Assembly: GCA_029851415.1 (NCBI GenBank)
Contig: CM056743.1
Location: forward strand, 27,008,905 to 27,072,904
Length of the DNA stretch: 64,000 nucleotides
From: Eretmocerus hayati
Lineage: Eukaryota > Arthropoda > Insecta > Hymenoptera > Aphelinidae
Direction: 5' to 3'
A program made the position numbers and the translations under genes. Below, piece after piece: positions 1-12,520 of this stretch; within the stretch, counting starts at the first letter, position 1, and each line of letters begins with the position of its first letter. Below the pieces are notes generated by a model. That model saw nothing but the letters and a program-made list of their open reading frames with translations, searched no databases and was not told the origin of the DNA.

Positions 1-414
1 CCACGATAAAACAGTCTCAGTTAGTAAGGTAAAGATGAGAAAGACGTCTGGGATCTGTTGGTACAGTGTTGGTGGCTGCGATTCAAGAAATTGTAATTTC
101 GATCTCGATTGATATGTAATAGTCATATCATCTTTGACGGGTAAAACATTCTTGGATATTGTCATGTTTTATTATATAATAATGAATATTGAACTAATTC
201 CCATAATACCAATAATACTTGGAATGTAAAATTTCGGGCTGATAAAATCTGGTATTTTGGATCACACATTGAAAAGTTGCTCTTGTTGAATGGCACCACC
301 TCATTGGGCGGACTTTATGGAATCTCCAATTATCAAATCCTGACGACTGCGATCGAGCTTTCCACATTGAATAGGCTGGGTGCTCGGGAAAAGACGGACA
401 GTCTAACAAAAATG
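1..414. other. No supported gene
   Basis: Several short overlapping open frames occur on both strands at 194-532, but none carries a domain I recognise and no splice context supports one over another. I cannot exclude an old transposon fragment. Confidence 0.4.
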
Positions 415-695
415 TCACTAAAAACTGAGCACGTGGTAGTTCAGTACTACGACCGAGGATCAACATTCCGTTGGAGTTGAAACTTAGGAATCCTTTTCTT
501 GGAAATGCGGACTTATTGGTTCGTATTCTCACATATTAATCGAATGGAGCTTTTTTGAGCACTTTTATTTGTCGAGACAATAGTGGCTCCCAGAGTCATT
601 ATTCAATCGCATCTCAATATTTTTTAACGCACTTTGGTTAAAGCCAATACCTCCAAAGGGTAGTGTTGAGTCACCACGTGCTCAGTTTTTGGCGC
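415..695. repeat. Possible small MITE with inverted ends
   Basis: The sequence at about 417-445 (core AAAAACTGAGCACGTGGT) returns inverted at about 662-692. About 25 bp of each end match, with a few mismatches continuing inward (GTTCAGTACTAC against CTCAACACTAC). The size and layout suit a miniature inverted-repeat element of about 280 bp. No target duplication could be assigned. Confidence 0.45.
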
Positions 696-780
696 AGTAA
701 TCGTTAATATCTATCGACCTTTACCAAGCACCATGTGTTAGGTATGTACAGCATTTAAAGTGAGCGAAAAATGAGGGATA

Positions 781-1560
781 ATATTAAGGTAAGAGTACCC
801 AACGTTGCCTTTGTACCCAACTTGCCCCCATATGCCGATCTCAGAAATGGGCACTTGTTGACCTTCCCGCATATTTTTTTTACGTTTGTTATGTCAAAAT
901 ATGAGAAAGTAAGTGGGTCTGGATCGACCCCGAATCATTCCTGCGTTTCCCGAAAAATTTCAAGTGATTTTTCCATTTTTCGTGTTTGCACGGTTGAGAA
1001 ATCACCGAGGAAATCGCATTCACTAAAACCGGTGAAAATTCATTCTCATCTGACCAATATCAACGTACCTTAGCGTATTCGATTTCTTGTCTCAAGACCT
1101 TCAAAATTCGCTCTTTATAACTGCAAAACTCTGATTTGGAGCGCTATTACGTACAAAACGCGGAGATGATTTGAAAAACAAGAAGGCCGACATTGTAGTG
1201 TACCCAACATGCCCCCATATGCTTATCTCGGAAAGGCGTGCAGCATAGCTTTTTTACCACTCAGAGCGTGTTGGCGCATTGAAATAGGTCGGAAACAGTA
1301 TTTTGGGCCATCTAAAAGCTTGAAAAGTCGCTACACGGCGATAAAAACGTATCAAAGCGATTTTATGCACTTTGTCGCCGATTTACATTATTTTAAATGA
1401 TGGGGGCAAGTTGGGTACACACTTTTTGTAAACTCTCAAAAATCACCTTTTAGGATAATGAAAACAGTTTTACTCCAGTTGCTTCAAATTGAATGCATTC
1501 CAACTCATTTTGAAGGTCTTGAGACAAGCTTTGAAGCTCTGAAAAAAAGCTCTCCGAAAT
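781..1560 (+). repeat. 0.75 kb four-site repeat, copy 1
   Basis: First of four dispersed copies of one family (others at 6.4, 14.0 and 22.7 kb). It opens with GTACCCAACTTGCCCCCA (811-828), repeats the motif at 1199-1217 and has it inverted at 1399-1420. A further shared landmark, CATTTTGAAGGTCTTGAGAC, lies near 1508-1528. The outer right-hand motif seen in other copies was not found, so this copy looks truncated on the right. It is non-coding; likely a non-autonomous DNA transposon, superfamily not determined. Confidence 0.6.
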
Positions 1561-4500
1561 AATTTTTCCATTTGTCAGCCATCCTCAAACACCAATACCA
1601 TTCCATCCAGCGCAATCTCTCCAAACTTACATAGGGGTATTATTGCTATGCCAATAAATTTATCCACGGACGATTGAACCTTTTGAAAGGTCCGATGATT
1701 GATCGCAACGAGTAAACGCAAGCGCGTGACTATTATATCCGGATCGTCGCTATTGAACTAAAACTCTATAACCCTCCTAGCCTTCCTCTTGACATTTCAT
1801 CGGAGATATCGGCCTTAGATAAGACGACCATCAGTGATTTTCAAGCTGTTTCTATTACAAGTGCACATACACGAACTTACAATCTCGGATCATCAACTAC
1901 CAATTTAGATGAATCAATTTATAAACCGGCAAAAAGGCTCAACTTCTCCAATGCCCCTATCAATATAAAAGGTAATATCCCGCAGTTTGTACATTTCAAG
2001 GGCGGAACAGTTAGTGACAATAGGCATCAATTACACAAAACACTTGTATATACACGAAAACAAATTTTCTTCGCTCAACTGAGTGGGTCTTGTATATGCA
2101 AGTGAAAGCACATAATTGCTCGCATAATTGGAAGCAGACACTCGTCGTCGCGTCATCGTGAATGCATGCGGTTTTGGGCGAGAGAAAAATTTTAGCTCTC
2201 GCAAATGCTTTAATCGTGATGTCGAGAAAGACGTTTGCCGTCGCCAAATGCCTCTTCAGACGAACAAATACCCGTTTTTTTCCAATTATGTCGCAGATTC
2301 TTCAGAGTGAATTTATAGCGCTCTAGTCGAGTGGGCGGTAGAAAAAATACATTCTCGGATATTTTGGGAGCTGATGCAGGTCGACGATCATGATTTCAAA
2401 TTTATTTCTGGAGTTTATTTCATCTTCATGTGTTGATTTCTAAAAAGATTTTTTTGTGCGAATACAACGCCTATAAAAATATTTTTGATTTCTGAGCTAG
2501 CAAAAATTAGCTCATCGCTACTTCTATTCTGCAATCATTTTCACAGAGATAAACTAATGATTGATTCTCTTTCATCTCCCATTTTTTGTTATCCTTGCGT
2601 GAAATCTGAGCATCAACCATACCTTTGATGTATTTTCACGCAGATCAAAAGGGAGTGTATAGGTATTTTTTTCGATTTAATTCATTGCAAAACGAACGTC
2701 AACGTTAAAAAAAATTGTCCAATGTCAATACAACTCTAATTAGTCTAATGTAATAAAACTCTAAAAATCATTATAATCATACAATTTTGCAAAAAATTAA
2801 TCCATAGCTTTGATCTCAAGCCCAAACGAATCAAGCACGTCATTCAACGACTTAAATCATCCGCGCTGACAGAAGCAATATAAATTCATCAACGTAACTA
2901 TTTAACAAGATCATCCGAGTCGTTATTCATCAAGTCAGTAATTGCAACCCAATAAAGCTCATCAGCTCAATCTTTCGCGGCACGTTGAACACAAATCGAA
3001 TTAAATACTTTTTAAACTTCAAGCATGTGTTTCATCACCCTTTGCTTTCGTCCATTCATGTCTATTACGAGCTTTACAAAATTGTATCAGTGATAATTTG
3101 AACGTCTAGAGAGGCAAAATACTCGCATACCCCCCCCCCCGCCCTAGTTGTGCAAGTACACGCATTTGGATTTAAAAAGTCGGCGAATTTTCATGGATGG
3201 ATGGATGGTGCGGTTATAAACTTTTGCGCACAATGTGAGAATTCATAAAATTGTTGTTTGGAAAACTTTTTTCTGGACTTTTTCAGCATGGTGGAAGCAC
3301 GTCTAGTTATACTTATAATTGACTCATTCTAGCTACTTCAAAAGTATAAGAGAACAGTTGGTGCATATAAAAATTGAAGTTCACGTGACTTTTATGATAA
3401 TAATTCATACACACTCAAATTGGGAAATCGTGGTGTTCAATTTTGAAGTTTCGCGCCTGTACAAAAGATTGTACAGCGTTGTTCGCGGTCATTGATGTAT
3501 ACCTGGTTGCGGTACAACAGGCGGTATAATGAGTCGAGGAATGGGCAGCGCGATTCAATGATTTGTTCATATTTGCCGTGGTGGTGTTACGGTGGGCTTT
3601 AAAAATTTTATAGCTCCATTCTTTTACGAGAATAGTAGTCTTCGAGGTTTAGATCACAAGCTCTCAATTTGGAGATTTAAGAGTAATTAATTGCAAATCA
3701 ACCTTTGGATAATTTCAATTGAAGTTTGTAAACCTGTTATTGCCATGATTTTCATTATTATACGGGTTTTTAATGGTGAAATTTCATCCCAATGATTTTT
3801 TAAAAATAACCTGAGTACTTGAACGCTAAATAGCACCCTGAGTGCTCAACAGCGTCGTTAAACAGATAATAAAAAAATAAAAGAAACCTGAGTACTCATT
3901 ATTCATCAAAATGTCATAGTACCTCCCAATGGAAAATTTATGATACTCGAGTGAACTTTGTTCTTTTTTAAAATTTCAGGTATCTATTCATGACTCAAAG
4001 CCAATTCTATCCAAAGGTTCTCAGTGCAAACAATGGCGAGAACAATGAAGGATTCTGACAAGAAAAATCGATAATTAAGTAGGTCGTAAACTTAGATCTT
4101 GACAAAATTAGAGAAATATTTCCGTCCCCGCGAGCGTCCCCGAATGTGAAGGTCAAATTCGCATTGGAATAACGATTATTATTTACCTTACAAATTACGA
4201 TCAAATGGCTTCTGTACAATAGGATTACGACTGGGGAGTACTTGATTTTTTAAAATATTTCCTGACACTGACTTTTAATGATTGCGCCAATTGCGGTTAT
4301 CATATACAATTGAGTTGTCCAGCTACCCGAAGAACTCAGGCTGAGTCGATAGTATATTATCAGACATAATACATTGTCAATCAGAAATTTTTTCAAAATT
4401 CTTTTTACATACATTTGAAATCCATCAGCAAGATAGTTGACATTTTTCAAAAGAAGTAGTACTCATGAAAATAAAGAAAAACTGAGAATGGCACACTAAA

Positions 4501-5265
4501 GATGAGACGTTTGATGCGAATGCTTTATGAAAAGTGTGCCACCTTTTGAAACAGTAGACAGACAAAAAGCCAAAGTGCACATACTTTTAGAATGCTACGA
4601 ACATTATTCTTGAATACTGTCTATCATTTTCACGTGGAATGAATTTTCCAACTTGTAATAGGTTTGCCTACGTAATGTAACTTCAAAAGAATGTATCAAA
4701 ATACATGTCATACAGTGCATGCGCAAAGTATTATTGGATCGATATAAAAATTGCATGACCACACTTTAGTAATGAGAGACCGAGGCAAACAGGGCAAAAG
4801 CTCTTGAGCCTCCCTTGCTCTCTTTGATTTTGCATATATTTCCATACGCGCTATTTCAGTTTTCTTTTTTACATCTCTGAGTATATACTACTGCCGGCAC
4901 GTCACTTATTCTTTCGGTCTTTTCGACAAATATAGATTTGTGCATATCTGATTGGCGTTGATTCAATTCTATCTGATAGTATTTGCATATTGTTTTACCT
5001 TTATTGATACATTTCTGACAATAATCTTTTGACAAATTATGAAAATGATAACTGTTCATTAGAAATGATGTCATATCCTTTTTGAAAGATTTTTCTTAAG
5101 ATTTGCTTATGCGGCGTCGAGTGCGGTGTAGAGTACTGTGCTATCATTTTCTTGCAAGTTATTGATTCGATTGTATTGATCGTTGGATAAGAACGAGTCT
5201 GTCTTATCAAAAATTTCACAGATCAAGTTGAACTTCGTCCACAGTATAGAATCTATGTATCGTGC
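1561..5265. other. Gene-free intergenic stretch
   Basis: AT-rich DNA with no open frame above about 80 codons and no recognisable domain. It contains a C-run at 3130-3141 and a short GGAT microsatellite near 3195. I see no RNA gene or clear transposon border. Confidence 0.5.
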
Positions 5266-6062
5266 TACAGTACCATGCAAAAATTCCTGAACGGTGGTAT
5301 GAAATCCTCTCTTGCAGAAACGTCGATTGCTCGAGCCCAGATTAAAGTAGAGGAATTTTGAAAAAAACATCTTAAAGATGACAAAAAATGCTAACTTTTT
5401 GTGGTTTTTGATTTTTCTCTTAGCCCTTTTTGGTACCTCAAATAGCTGATGTAATTTCAAGGATTTTGACGAAGAAACCGTTTGTACTATATGGGCTGTA
5501 ATTTGGACGCGGATAAAGATAGAACAATTTTGCAAAAAGCATCTTGAAGAGCGGAAAAATTCCATTTGCAATGATTTTTCGATTATTTTTTACGTCGTGT
5601 GAATAAGAGTGTGAGAGCTCTCAAAGTAGCCAAAACTGTAGTTTTTTACCATTTTCTGCTGTTTTTACGCGTATTTCATTGAAAATCCGAGAATCTGGCT
5701 ACTTTGAGAGCTCTCACACTCTTCGTCGCACGACGTAAAAAATAATCGAAAAATCATTGCAAATGGCATTTTTTCCGCTCTTCAAGATGCCTTTTGCAAA
5801 ATTGTTCTATCTTTATCCGCGTCCAAATAACAGCCCATAGAGTAAAAATGGTTTTTTTCTCGAAATCCTTGAAATTACATCAGCTATTTGAGGTACCAAA
5901 AAGAGCTAAGAGAAAAATCAAAAAGCATTAAAAGTTAGCATTTTTTCTCATCTTTAAGATGCCTTTTCAAAATTCCTCTACGTTAATCTGGGCCCGAGCA
6001 ATGGACGTTTTTGCAAGATAGGATTTCATACCCCCGTTCAAAAATTTTTGCACGGTACTGTA
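5266..6062. mobile_element. Long foldback element, TA-flanked, CAGTACC ends
   Basis: The left arm (about 5266-5631) and right arm (about 5697-6062) are near-complete inverted copies of about 366 bp around a loop of about 65 bp. Both termini read TA-CAGTACC followed by (A/G)TGCAAAAATT, and the flanking dinucleotide is TA on each side. A TA target and CAGT-type ends are typical of Tc1/mariner-derived non-autonomous elements. The open frames inside (for example 5107-5571 on the minus strand) cross an arm border and are not considered coding. An alternative is a generic foldback family, as arms this long are unusual for a mariner MITE. Confidence 0.85.
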
Positions 6063-6417
6063 TTATACCTTATATTTCGAAAGATTGTGCTCTGTATTAG
6101 TGTAGCTATATCAGGAGTCCGAGGGAATCACTTGTCATAAATGACTGTACTACCCGCTAAAAGTGAAAAAGTGAGGTACAATTTCATCACATTTTCCGTT
6201 TATCATTTCTTCTTTATAAGATTGTTTTCCATCAATTCTTCATTAGCAACGTAAAATTTATCCCGGTTATCTGGGAAATCAGTCTTATTCCCTAGATTTT
6301 TGATGAATACATGAAAACAATTGATAAAACTAAATCTTGAGGTACATATTTGAATTTCTGTCTGGCATCCGATCGCCAAAAGAGTGCCCTTCAGGTGCGT
6401 TTTGAAAAACGTAGGTA

Positions 6418-7165
6418 TGAGGTAAGTGTACCTAATCTGACCCCATTTCTTGATTTGCCCCCACTCAAGTTCTCGAATGTACGCACCCGCAGACCTTGCC
6501 ACGCATGTTTTTTATGTTGGTTATATTAGAATACGAGAAAATAAACTTTTCGGACCGACCCTTTTTAGAATGAAAGAAGTAGTTCCTATTCTCGTTACTT
6601 TCTACTGTTTTTTGCCAAGCCACAAAATTGGTGAAACTAATTCCGGCGTACTTAAGCTCATTTTCTTTTTCTTCGTCTCGACTTTAAAATGCTCTCTGCA
6701 GAATTACAAATTCGTTTTCCACCCAATGCCATGCTCATATCACTAAAAAAAGTGCAGTATGCCTAATTTACCCCCAAAGTCTTTTTTCAAACTCGTTATT
6801 TACTTCATCAAAATCCCTCATTTTAACTCTGATAAAAATGCATAATGAACCAAGGTATCCAACTCATTTGGACGCCGTGTAGCAGAAATATCTTGAATTT
6901 TACGGAAAATTCGTATACAATCTCATAGAAATGGACTTTTTTCACGTGGGAGCAAATTAGGCTTAGGCTACTTTGATTGAGAGGAAAAAATTTTCTTTTG
7001 CGAAAATTGCGACAGCTCGGCTTCAATCTGTTTAAATTGAATGTATCTTGGCTCATTTTGCAAGTCTTGAAACAAACCTTAAAATGAGTTAAAAAACGTT
7101 GAAAAATATCAAGATCAGTCATAAGAGAAACCAATACAGTTGGAGAAAATTAGGCACGCTAGCTC
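6418..7165 (+). repeat. 0.75 kb four-site repeat, copy 2
   Basis: Opens with GTGTACCTAATCTGACCCCA (about 6426), repeats as GTATGCCTAATTTACCCCCA (about 6757), then shows the inverted motif near 6940-6970 (GGGAGCAAATTAGGC) and again near 7140-7159 (GAAAATTAGGCACGC). Text between the sites aligns with copy 3, including ACGCACCCGCAGACC at 6480-6496 and CTCATTTTGCAAGTCTTGAAAC near 7053-7075. Non-coding. Confidence 0.7.
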
Positions 7166-8440
7166 TATGGAATTGTGACGTATTGAATTGCGAAGAAGCA
7201 TTATGACCATCATCTCCGATACTCGTAAAATTAAAAAATACTAACATTGATCGTATTTACTTGGCAGCATCAGACGCCGAGTAAGGAAGCTTTATATATA
7301 TTCAAACATCACTGCACAGAGAGAACAAATCGTATTTGCCATTCAAGAATGGTATCATAATTCAATTGAACTCTGTCAAAGGCGAGTGCATACTTATATA
7401 AGCCCGCTGATTGGGTATATGGACACACAAGCAAATCCCCCCCCCCCCCACACACACATAGAAATGCCTCCAAAAGTCGAACGTCTCACCCATGCACCTA
7501 CATATATCTATACATGCCAAAAGGAATGAACCAATAACAGGGAATTCAATTTGTCCACCTAGTTGACCATACCAATCTATATCTATACACAAACTACCCC
7601 GTTTCCATCAGCCTGCCCGTGAATATACACACTACTGATGACGTTATACTCGATTAGCACGTTGAACCATTCGTACATACATACATATAGATAACACTCG
7701 ATCTGTGATAACGGAAATGGAAAAGAGATAGAGGGAAGGGGTTGGACAGACAAACGAAGAGAGAGGGTGGCTTATCATGCGAGAAAATAATGAGAAATTC
7801 GCGCGTCCTGTTAACTATAAATGGTGACTAGACTTCGATAATTGCCTGTCGAACGAACATCCAGACGCTCTAAAAAGAGTAAATCAAGTCTAACGATGAT
7901 GGTGTTATATACAGACATAGAAAGGGACATTTCAGTTTTTTTTTCTTCATGTAAACTCGGCGTGCAATGAAGATCCTCATTCTGCTAAAACATGCACTTC
8001 CAGTAGAACTACTATGGAATAAAGATGTGGAAAAATTATAAAAGAATCACCAGAAGTCGTATGAAGTCTACTATGAATTTTGTGAATAACTACAATCTCA
8101 TAGAATTCAAAGTTCAAAGAGGGTAATTGATGCATAAAAGTTATTATTTGTATGGAAAACTACAATTTTCAGAGTATAGATGCGCAGAATAGATGCGTCG
8201 AGTGATGCGTAATAAAATTGACTAACGACAATTATAAGAATGAGGGTAAAAAATGTATCAACTCCAAGATCTTAGTCAAAAAGCAATCGTCATTTCGACA
8301 ATCAACTCTCCAACTTGATCTACATCAAACCGATACAGAAGAGTTACTGGAGACCTATACAGTATAAATTAACTCACGCTCGGTTATGAATATTTTCATT
8401 CATCGACACCATTTTAATATTAATAACGCGGATAACTCGG
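7166..8440. other. Gene-free stretch with simple repeats
   Basis: Holds a C-run running into CACACACA (about 7437-7459) and ACAT-type simple sequence (about 7671-7690). No supported open frame or RNA gene. Confidence 0.5.
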
Positions 8441-9150
8441 TAACCTGACATTTGATGCTAATATTGATCTCACAGCCTGAGGTTTTCGATTTAGCCATTA
8501 TGAATCTTCAAAAAAAAAAAAAAAAAAAAAAAAAACAGACTGAGACCTCTGTGGTCTTGCGTTTGAAGGTCACACCATCAGTAAAGCACGGTATTCACTA
8601 GAAAATTGATGAAAAGTAGATTTTTGCCGAGAGTTACTCCACAAATTGTGAAAATCAATTCTTTTCGATACTTTGGGGCATGGGAAAGTTGTGCCTGACA
8701 ATATTGGCGCGGAAAGGCCTGTAATGAGGAAAAATTTCTTAGGCGAAACTATGTCACAAAATGTACGTACATGCTAATTACACAAAAAAATCGATGTTTT
8801 TGATACACCCCGGGTAAAAGAGTATACTTTTCGCATATTAGTTTATCGACTTTTACTCACAACTTATCAATAAAGGCAAAATTCGATACACAAGACAAGT
8901 AGAATTTATTTTTTGCATCCTCGTGATGATTTCCTCGCCTGCAGCTTTGGGCCGAAAACTAATCATTTGGATGTAGAAAAAAGTCTTTTACACCCTTGTA
9001 TCGAAATGTACAATTTAGTTCCTGTATTAGCTGTGACATTTTGACCCTTTTTTCGACGATTACCTATCTATCTGACCCCGGATCGAAAAACTAATGATTA
9101 CCAAAAGAAAAAAAAAGACCAGAGAATGGATAAAAAAAATCAACTTGAGT
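8441..9150 (+). mobile_element. Decayed copy of the 45.4 kb element interior
   Basis: Three blocks match the interior of the element at 45402-46699 in the same order and orientation. These are CCTGACATTTG..ATTGATCTCACAG (8447-8475), the block around GATACTTTGGGGCATG near 8669-8700 with GTTGTGCCTGAC, and GACCCTTTTTTCGACGAT at about 9043-9060. A long A-run (8511-8536) and a second, unrelated element (8790-9012) interrupt it. No inverted termini remain. Confidence 0.65.
8790..9012 (-). repeat. GATACA-ended MITE, nested
   Basis: A short element with ends close to TTTCGATACAAGGGTGTAAAA. Its minus strand matches the copy at 37421-37622, including CCTCGTGATGATT and GCCTGCAGC. It sits between blocks of the decayed 8.4-9.2 kb element, so it inserted into that copy. 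Confidence 0.65.
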
Positions 9151-9680
9151 GATCTTTTTAGGTAGAACACATTATTTCAAATTTTGCCATAAAAACCATA
9201 CAGCTTCAGGGTTTAATAGTAGTAAAATGAAAATTGTTTAACCTGTCATATAGTTGTATGCTGGATATAGACTATTTGGATGACAACGTAATTTTGAAAT
9301 CAATAAAATCTCAGTAAAAGCTATCTAAAAAAATTGTTTCTCCATAAAAACTCCAATTTTGAAGATAAACTCGTGAATTCGTTTCTAACTACATTAATAA
9401 TATTTTCACAGCTAAAATTATCTGGAGCATAGTCCATGAAAAACTAGCAAAATTTGAAGATCGACGTGGAAATCTCAAGCATTTGATTAGGAAATCCCAG
9501 CGCGTGACATTTTATAATGCTGGGAAAATAGCAAAGTCACTTTCCAAGGAGCAGGCATGAATACAAAAGCAAGGCATCACACGCTACCGGGTGACTGTTG
9601 AATTTTTTAATTTCTCTTACTACTTATTATGTAATCATAAATATGTTCTGAATCTCTGTAAAAAATTTTATCGCAGAAAG
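9151..9680. other. Gene-free stretch
   Basis: AT-rich sequence with no supported open frame, repeat or RNA gene. Confidence 0.45.
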
Positions 9681-9834
9681 TTAACACGTTCACTGCGACG
9701 GCGAAAAACGCGTTCGGGTCCTGTGTGCGATGGGCCCCACCGGTGGGGCCCATTTAATGAGATTTTGATCACCGCCGCACACAGAGTTGGACGCGTGGGC
9801 CTCACCGGTGGGGCCCATCGCATGAAGGTGTTAA
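9681..9834. mobile_element. piggyBac-like MITE (TTAA-flanked)
   Basis: A GC-rich island of about 154 bp bounded by TTAA at 9681-9684 and 9831-9834. The terminal repeats are TTAACACGTTCACTGCGACG on the left and TTAACACCTTCATGCGATGG on the right read inward, which differ by a few substitutions and one indel. The TTAA target is the hallmark of piggyBac transposition. A perfect 24-base palindrome (9730-9753) and a near-copy of it (about 9795-9819) lie inside. The open frame across it is not a gene. Confidence 0.8.
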
Positions 9835-12230
9835 TAATAACAGCTCATTACTGATATGATTTGTTATATGCCTCGATATACATAGTCTTGACAAATTGTA
9901 CCGTTCTGTTCATCAAAAGGTGCAATTGAATGTTAACCATTTTTTAGGGAGAATGAATAATTACCCGCTCGAACTGATCATTGAAGTTATTGTATAAACT
10001 GAGACTATTTGTACTGAGAAATATACAGGGGATATATGAAATTTAGTTTCATTAATTTTAAGTGTGACACCTTTTTTTGAAAAAAAAAACACGTGGATTT
10101 GGCAGCTATGAAACTTTTTGATTACAGAGATTTCTCACTGCACAATTCCTTATATCTCCGTGTTATTTGAGCTAGGAAATGAGCTAAACTTGAGGAATGC
10201 AATGAACAATCAGCAATTTTGGACGGATCGAGTATCGCAATACTTTACATGCACGTCATAGTACTGCCAAATAAACAGTGATGCTTTTTTCGACACGAAA
10301 CCGATTGCTAAAAAGGATTTCACATTCATTTTCGATCGTGGAAACATTTTGCTCCGTGATAAAGGTGAAATTTTGAAAAACGACCAAATGAAACCGCCCA
10401 CCGATCAAGGATCAATTTTTTTTTTTTTTTTCTATAAACAATGAAATAGTTTACTCTTGATAGACATAACTTTTTCACCATGAATCTCAAGTGAAACTGC
10501 TAAAATAATACTATATAGTATGAATGAACGCATAGAGAATATGAAAAATTCATCTTTCCTACCTCGAGAAAAATAGCAAAGATTTTCCAAGACAATTCTG
10601 TCCGTTTATAAAAAGTATCTCAAGCGAGCAATAAAAAAAACTTCACAGAGTAGGATATCGCATAAAAATGAAGCGTATACAATTTTGCACGTGAACGCGT
10701 CAAAGATAGTATAAGGTAGGTATGTACATAAACACAACGCCCACAAACATCAAAAAAAAAAAATAAAAAATAAAAAATGAAGCAAAGTGTCGCGTGTGAC
10801 CTGGACTCAAGCAATGAGAACACGTGTATAACATTACCTAGGAGCATTATATAGATACAGCATCCGTAGGTTCGTAGGTATGTATGTACCTATCATCCAT
10901 CCAACCACTCGAGGATCAATAACTTGCTCCTCGCGTATCCTAATACACTTTTGCTCCTGAACATTTCCACATTGATGATGACATATACACTTCTATCGGA
11001 GATAGAGCGTCACAATGTCGTCAAACTTGCTATAAGTTTGTATGTAGTACCTATATTCCAGTGCGCAAACTCTGATCGACTGAATTATTATTATTTTCTT
11101 ACCGAGGTAATTATATGGGTAAGGTATTTTAGTATACTCGAATGTTATGTAAGGCTATTTTTGTTCTATTTTTGCACACACGTTGATATTGAATATTACT
11201 GTAATTATACAATGACGATTGGGTAATGATATACATTACGTACCATTCATATTGGGAGTAATAATTATTTTATCATTTCTGAAGAAAAAATGAGAAAGAT
11301 TATAATTTATGAATGAAACAAAATTTTTTTATTAGATTTTTATTTTACGCCAGGCAGCCTATTATATAAATTCAAATAAAGAATTTGCTGCTTCAGTAAG
11401 ATTTCATTTTTCATGATATTCGCATATGCAAGCGAATCGAATTGATATTTTTTTTTTCCTGATGAACGATTTCATCAAATATTCCATTCAAATGTGTAGA
11501 GAAGGATATTGTGTCAGGATTCGCTGAAATAATTACCGGCCCGTCCGTGGTTGAAATTATCAAGTGTGACGGCTGTCTTTCGAGCATTTGATTTCTTCTC
11601 AGAATTTGATACACGTATACATTTCGATATATATTCACTCTCGTGTTTAAGTTGGTCAAACTTCGACAAACGCTGATGTTTTAACAATACAAAAGATAAT
11701 TGGTTCTATTTCATACCAACATTGATAGATAAAATATGAATTAAACTGATTTCCATTCAAAATTAGTTCAATTATTATATTATTCTTTAGATCGATCGAT
11801 ATTCTCGTAATTTGAACGATAGTACCCGAAATATGATAATTGTAATTCCTCGTTAATTTTGAACGATGACACGAGCACCGGCTGCCGGGTATAACCACTC
11901 ATTATGTTAGCAGTATAAGAGCTATTCGTTAACTTGAAATTAAATTATGATTAAAATGAAAATTGATGAAATAAGCGTTTATGAGAAAAGCAATGTCAAT
12001 ATATTTTACTGCAGGTGAGTATAATAATATTAATAACGATTATAACCTCTTTCGATCGTCTGCTCGCTTTGATTCTAATTTTTTTAATATTCCATCCCGA
12101 AATTTAATTCGACAATCAAATCATATACGTCTTTCAAAAAATTTTGTCTCTTCTAACCACTAAAATACACGAGAAAAAATTCTCCGACCTCAAATCTTAA
12201 TTTTCCCACGAATTTTCAATTCTAAAATAG
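9835..12230. other. Gene-free stretch
   Basis: AT-rich, with T- and A-runs (about 10418-10433 and 10752-10778). Minus-strand open frames of about 80 codons at 11411-11898 show no recognised domain and are probably chance or very old remnants. Confidence 0.4.
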
Positions 12231-12452
12231 TACATTACGCGTCGAGTGCTGGAAACACTTTTTCCTTCGGAAAACCGAGCTGGACGTGGGCGATGGCACC
12301 GTCCAGCTTGGTTTTCCCGAAGGAAAAATGTTTCCGCACGAGACGCGTATGCAGTTTTATACGTCTGTACGCAGAAACAGCTTGTTTCCAGGCCTCCTCG
12401 CGCAGCGAGGAGGCCTAGAAACACGCTGTTTCTACGTATGGACGTATAAAAA
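12231..12452 (+). mobile_element. Double-hairpin MITE, long form
   Basis: GC-rich element with two internal foldbacks. One pairs GGAAACACTTTTTCCTTCGG with its complement about 85 bases on. The other pairs ATACGTCTGTACGCAGAAAC with GTTTCTACGTATGGACGTAT. TAG flanks both ends (12228-12230 and 12453-12455). The same element lies inverted at 34635-34812 and is also bounded by TAG/CTA. This copy is 44 bp longer because of a near-perfect palindrome at 12390-12416 (arms AGGCCTCCTCGC). Open frames on both strands here are products of the hairpins. Confidence 0.8.
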
Positions 12453-12520
12453 TAGATAAGTTGTCCGATTTCCCCTTGCTATGACAACGTTTTTGGTCGA
12501 ATTATTTTTATTTTTAATGT

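Noticed and set aside
5107..5571. 154-codon minus-strand open frame
   Set aside because: It starts inside a foldback arm and crosses the element border; its repeated ILYF..GSS wording is inverted-repeat sequence in translation.
12197..12449. Overlapping open frames on both strands near 12.3 kb
   Set aside because: They are the two sides of a hairpin MITE, repeated at 34.6-34.9 kb, not a gene pair.
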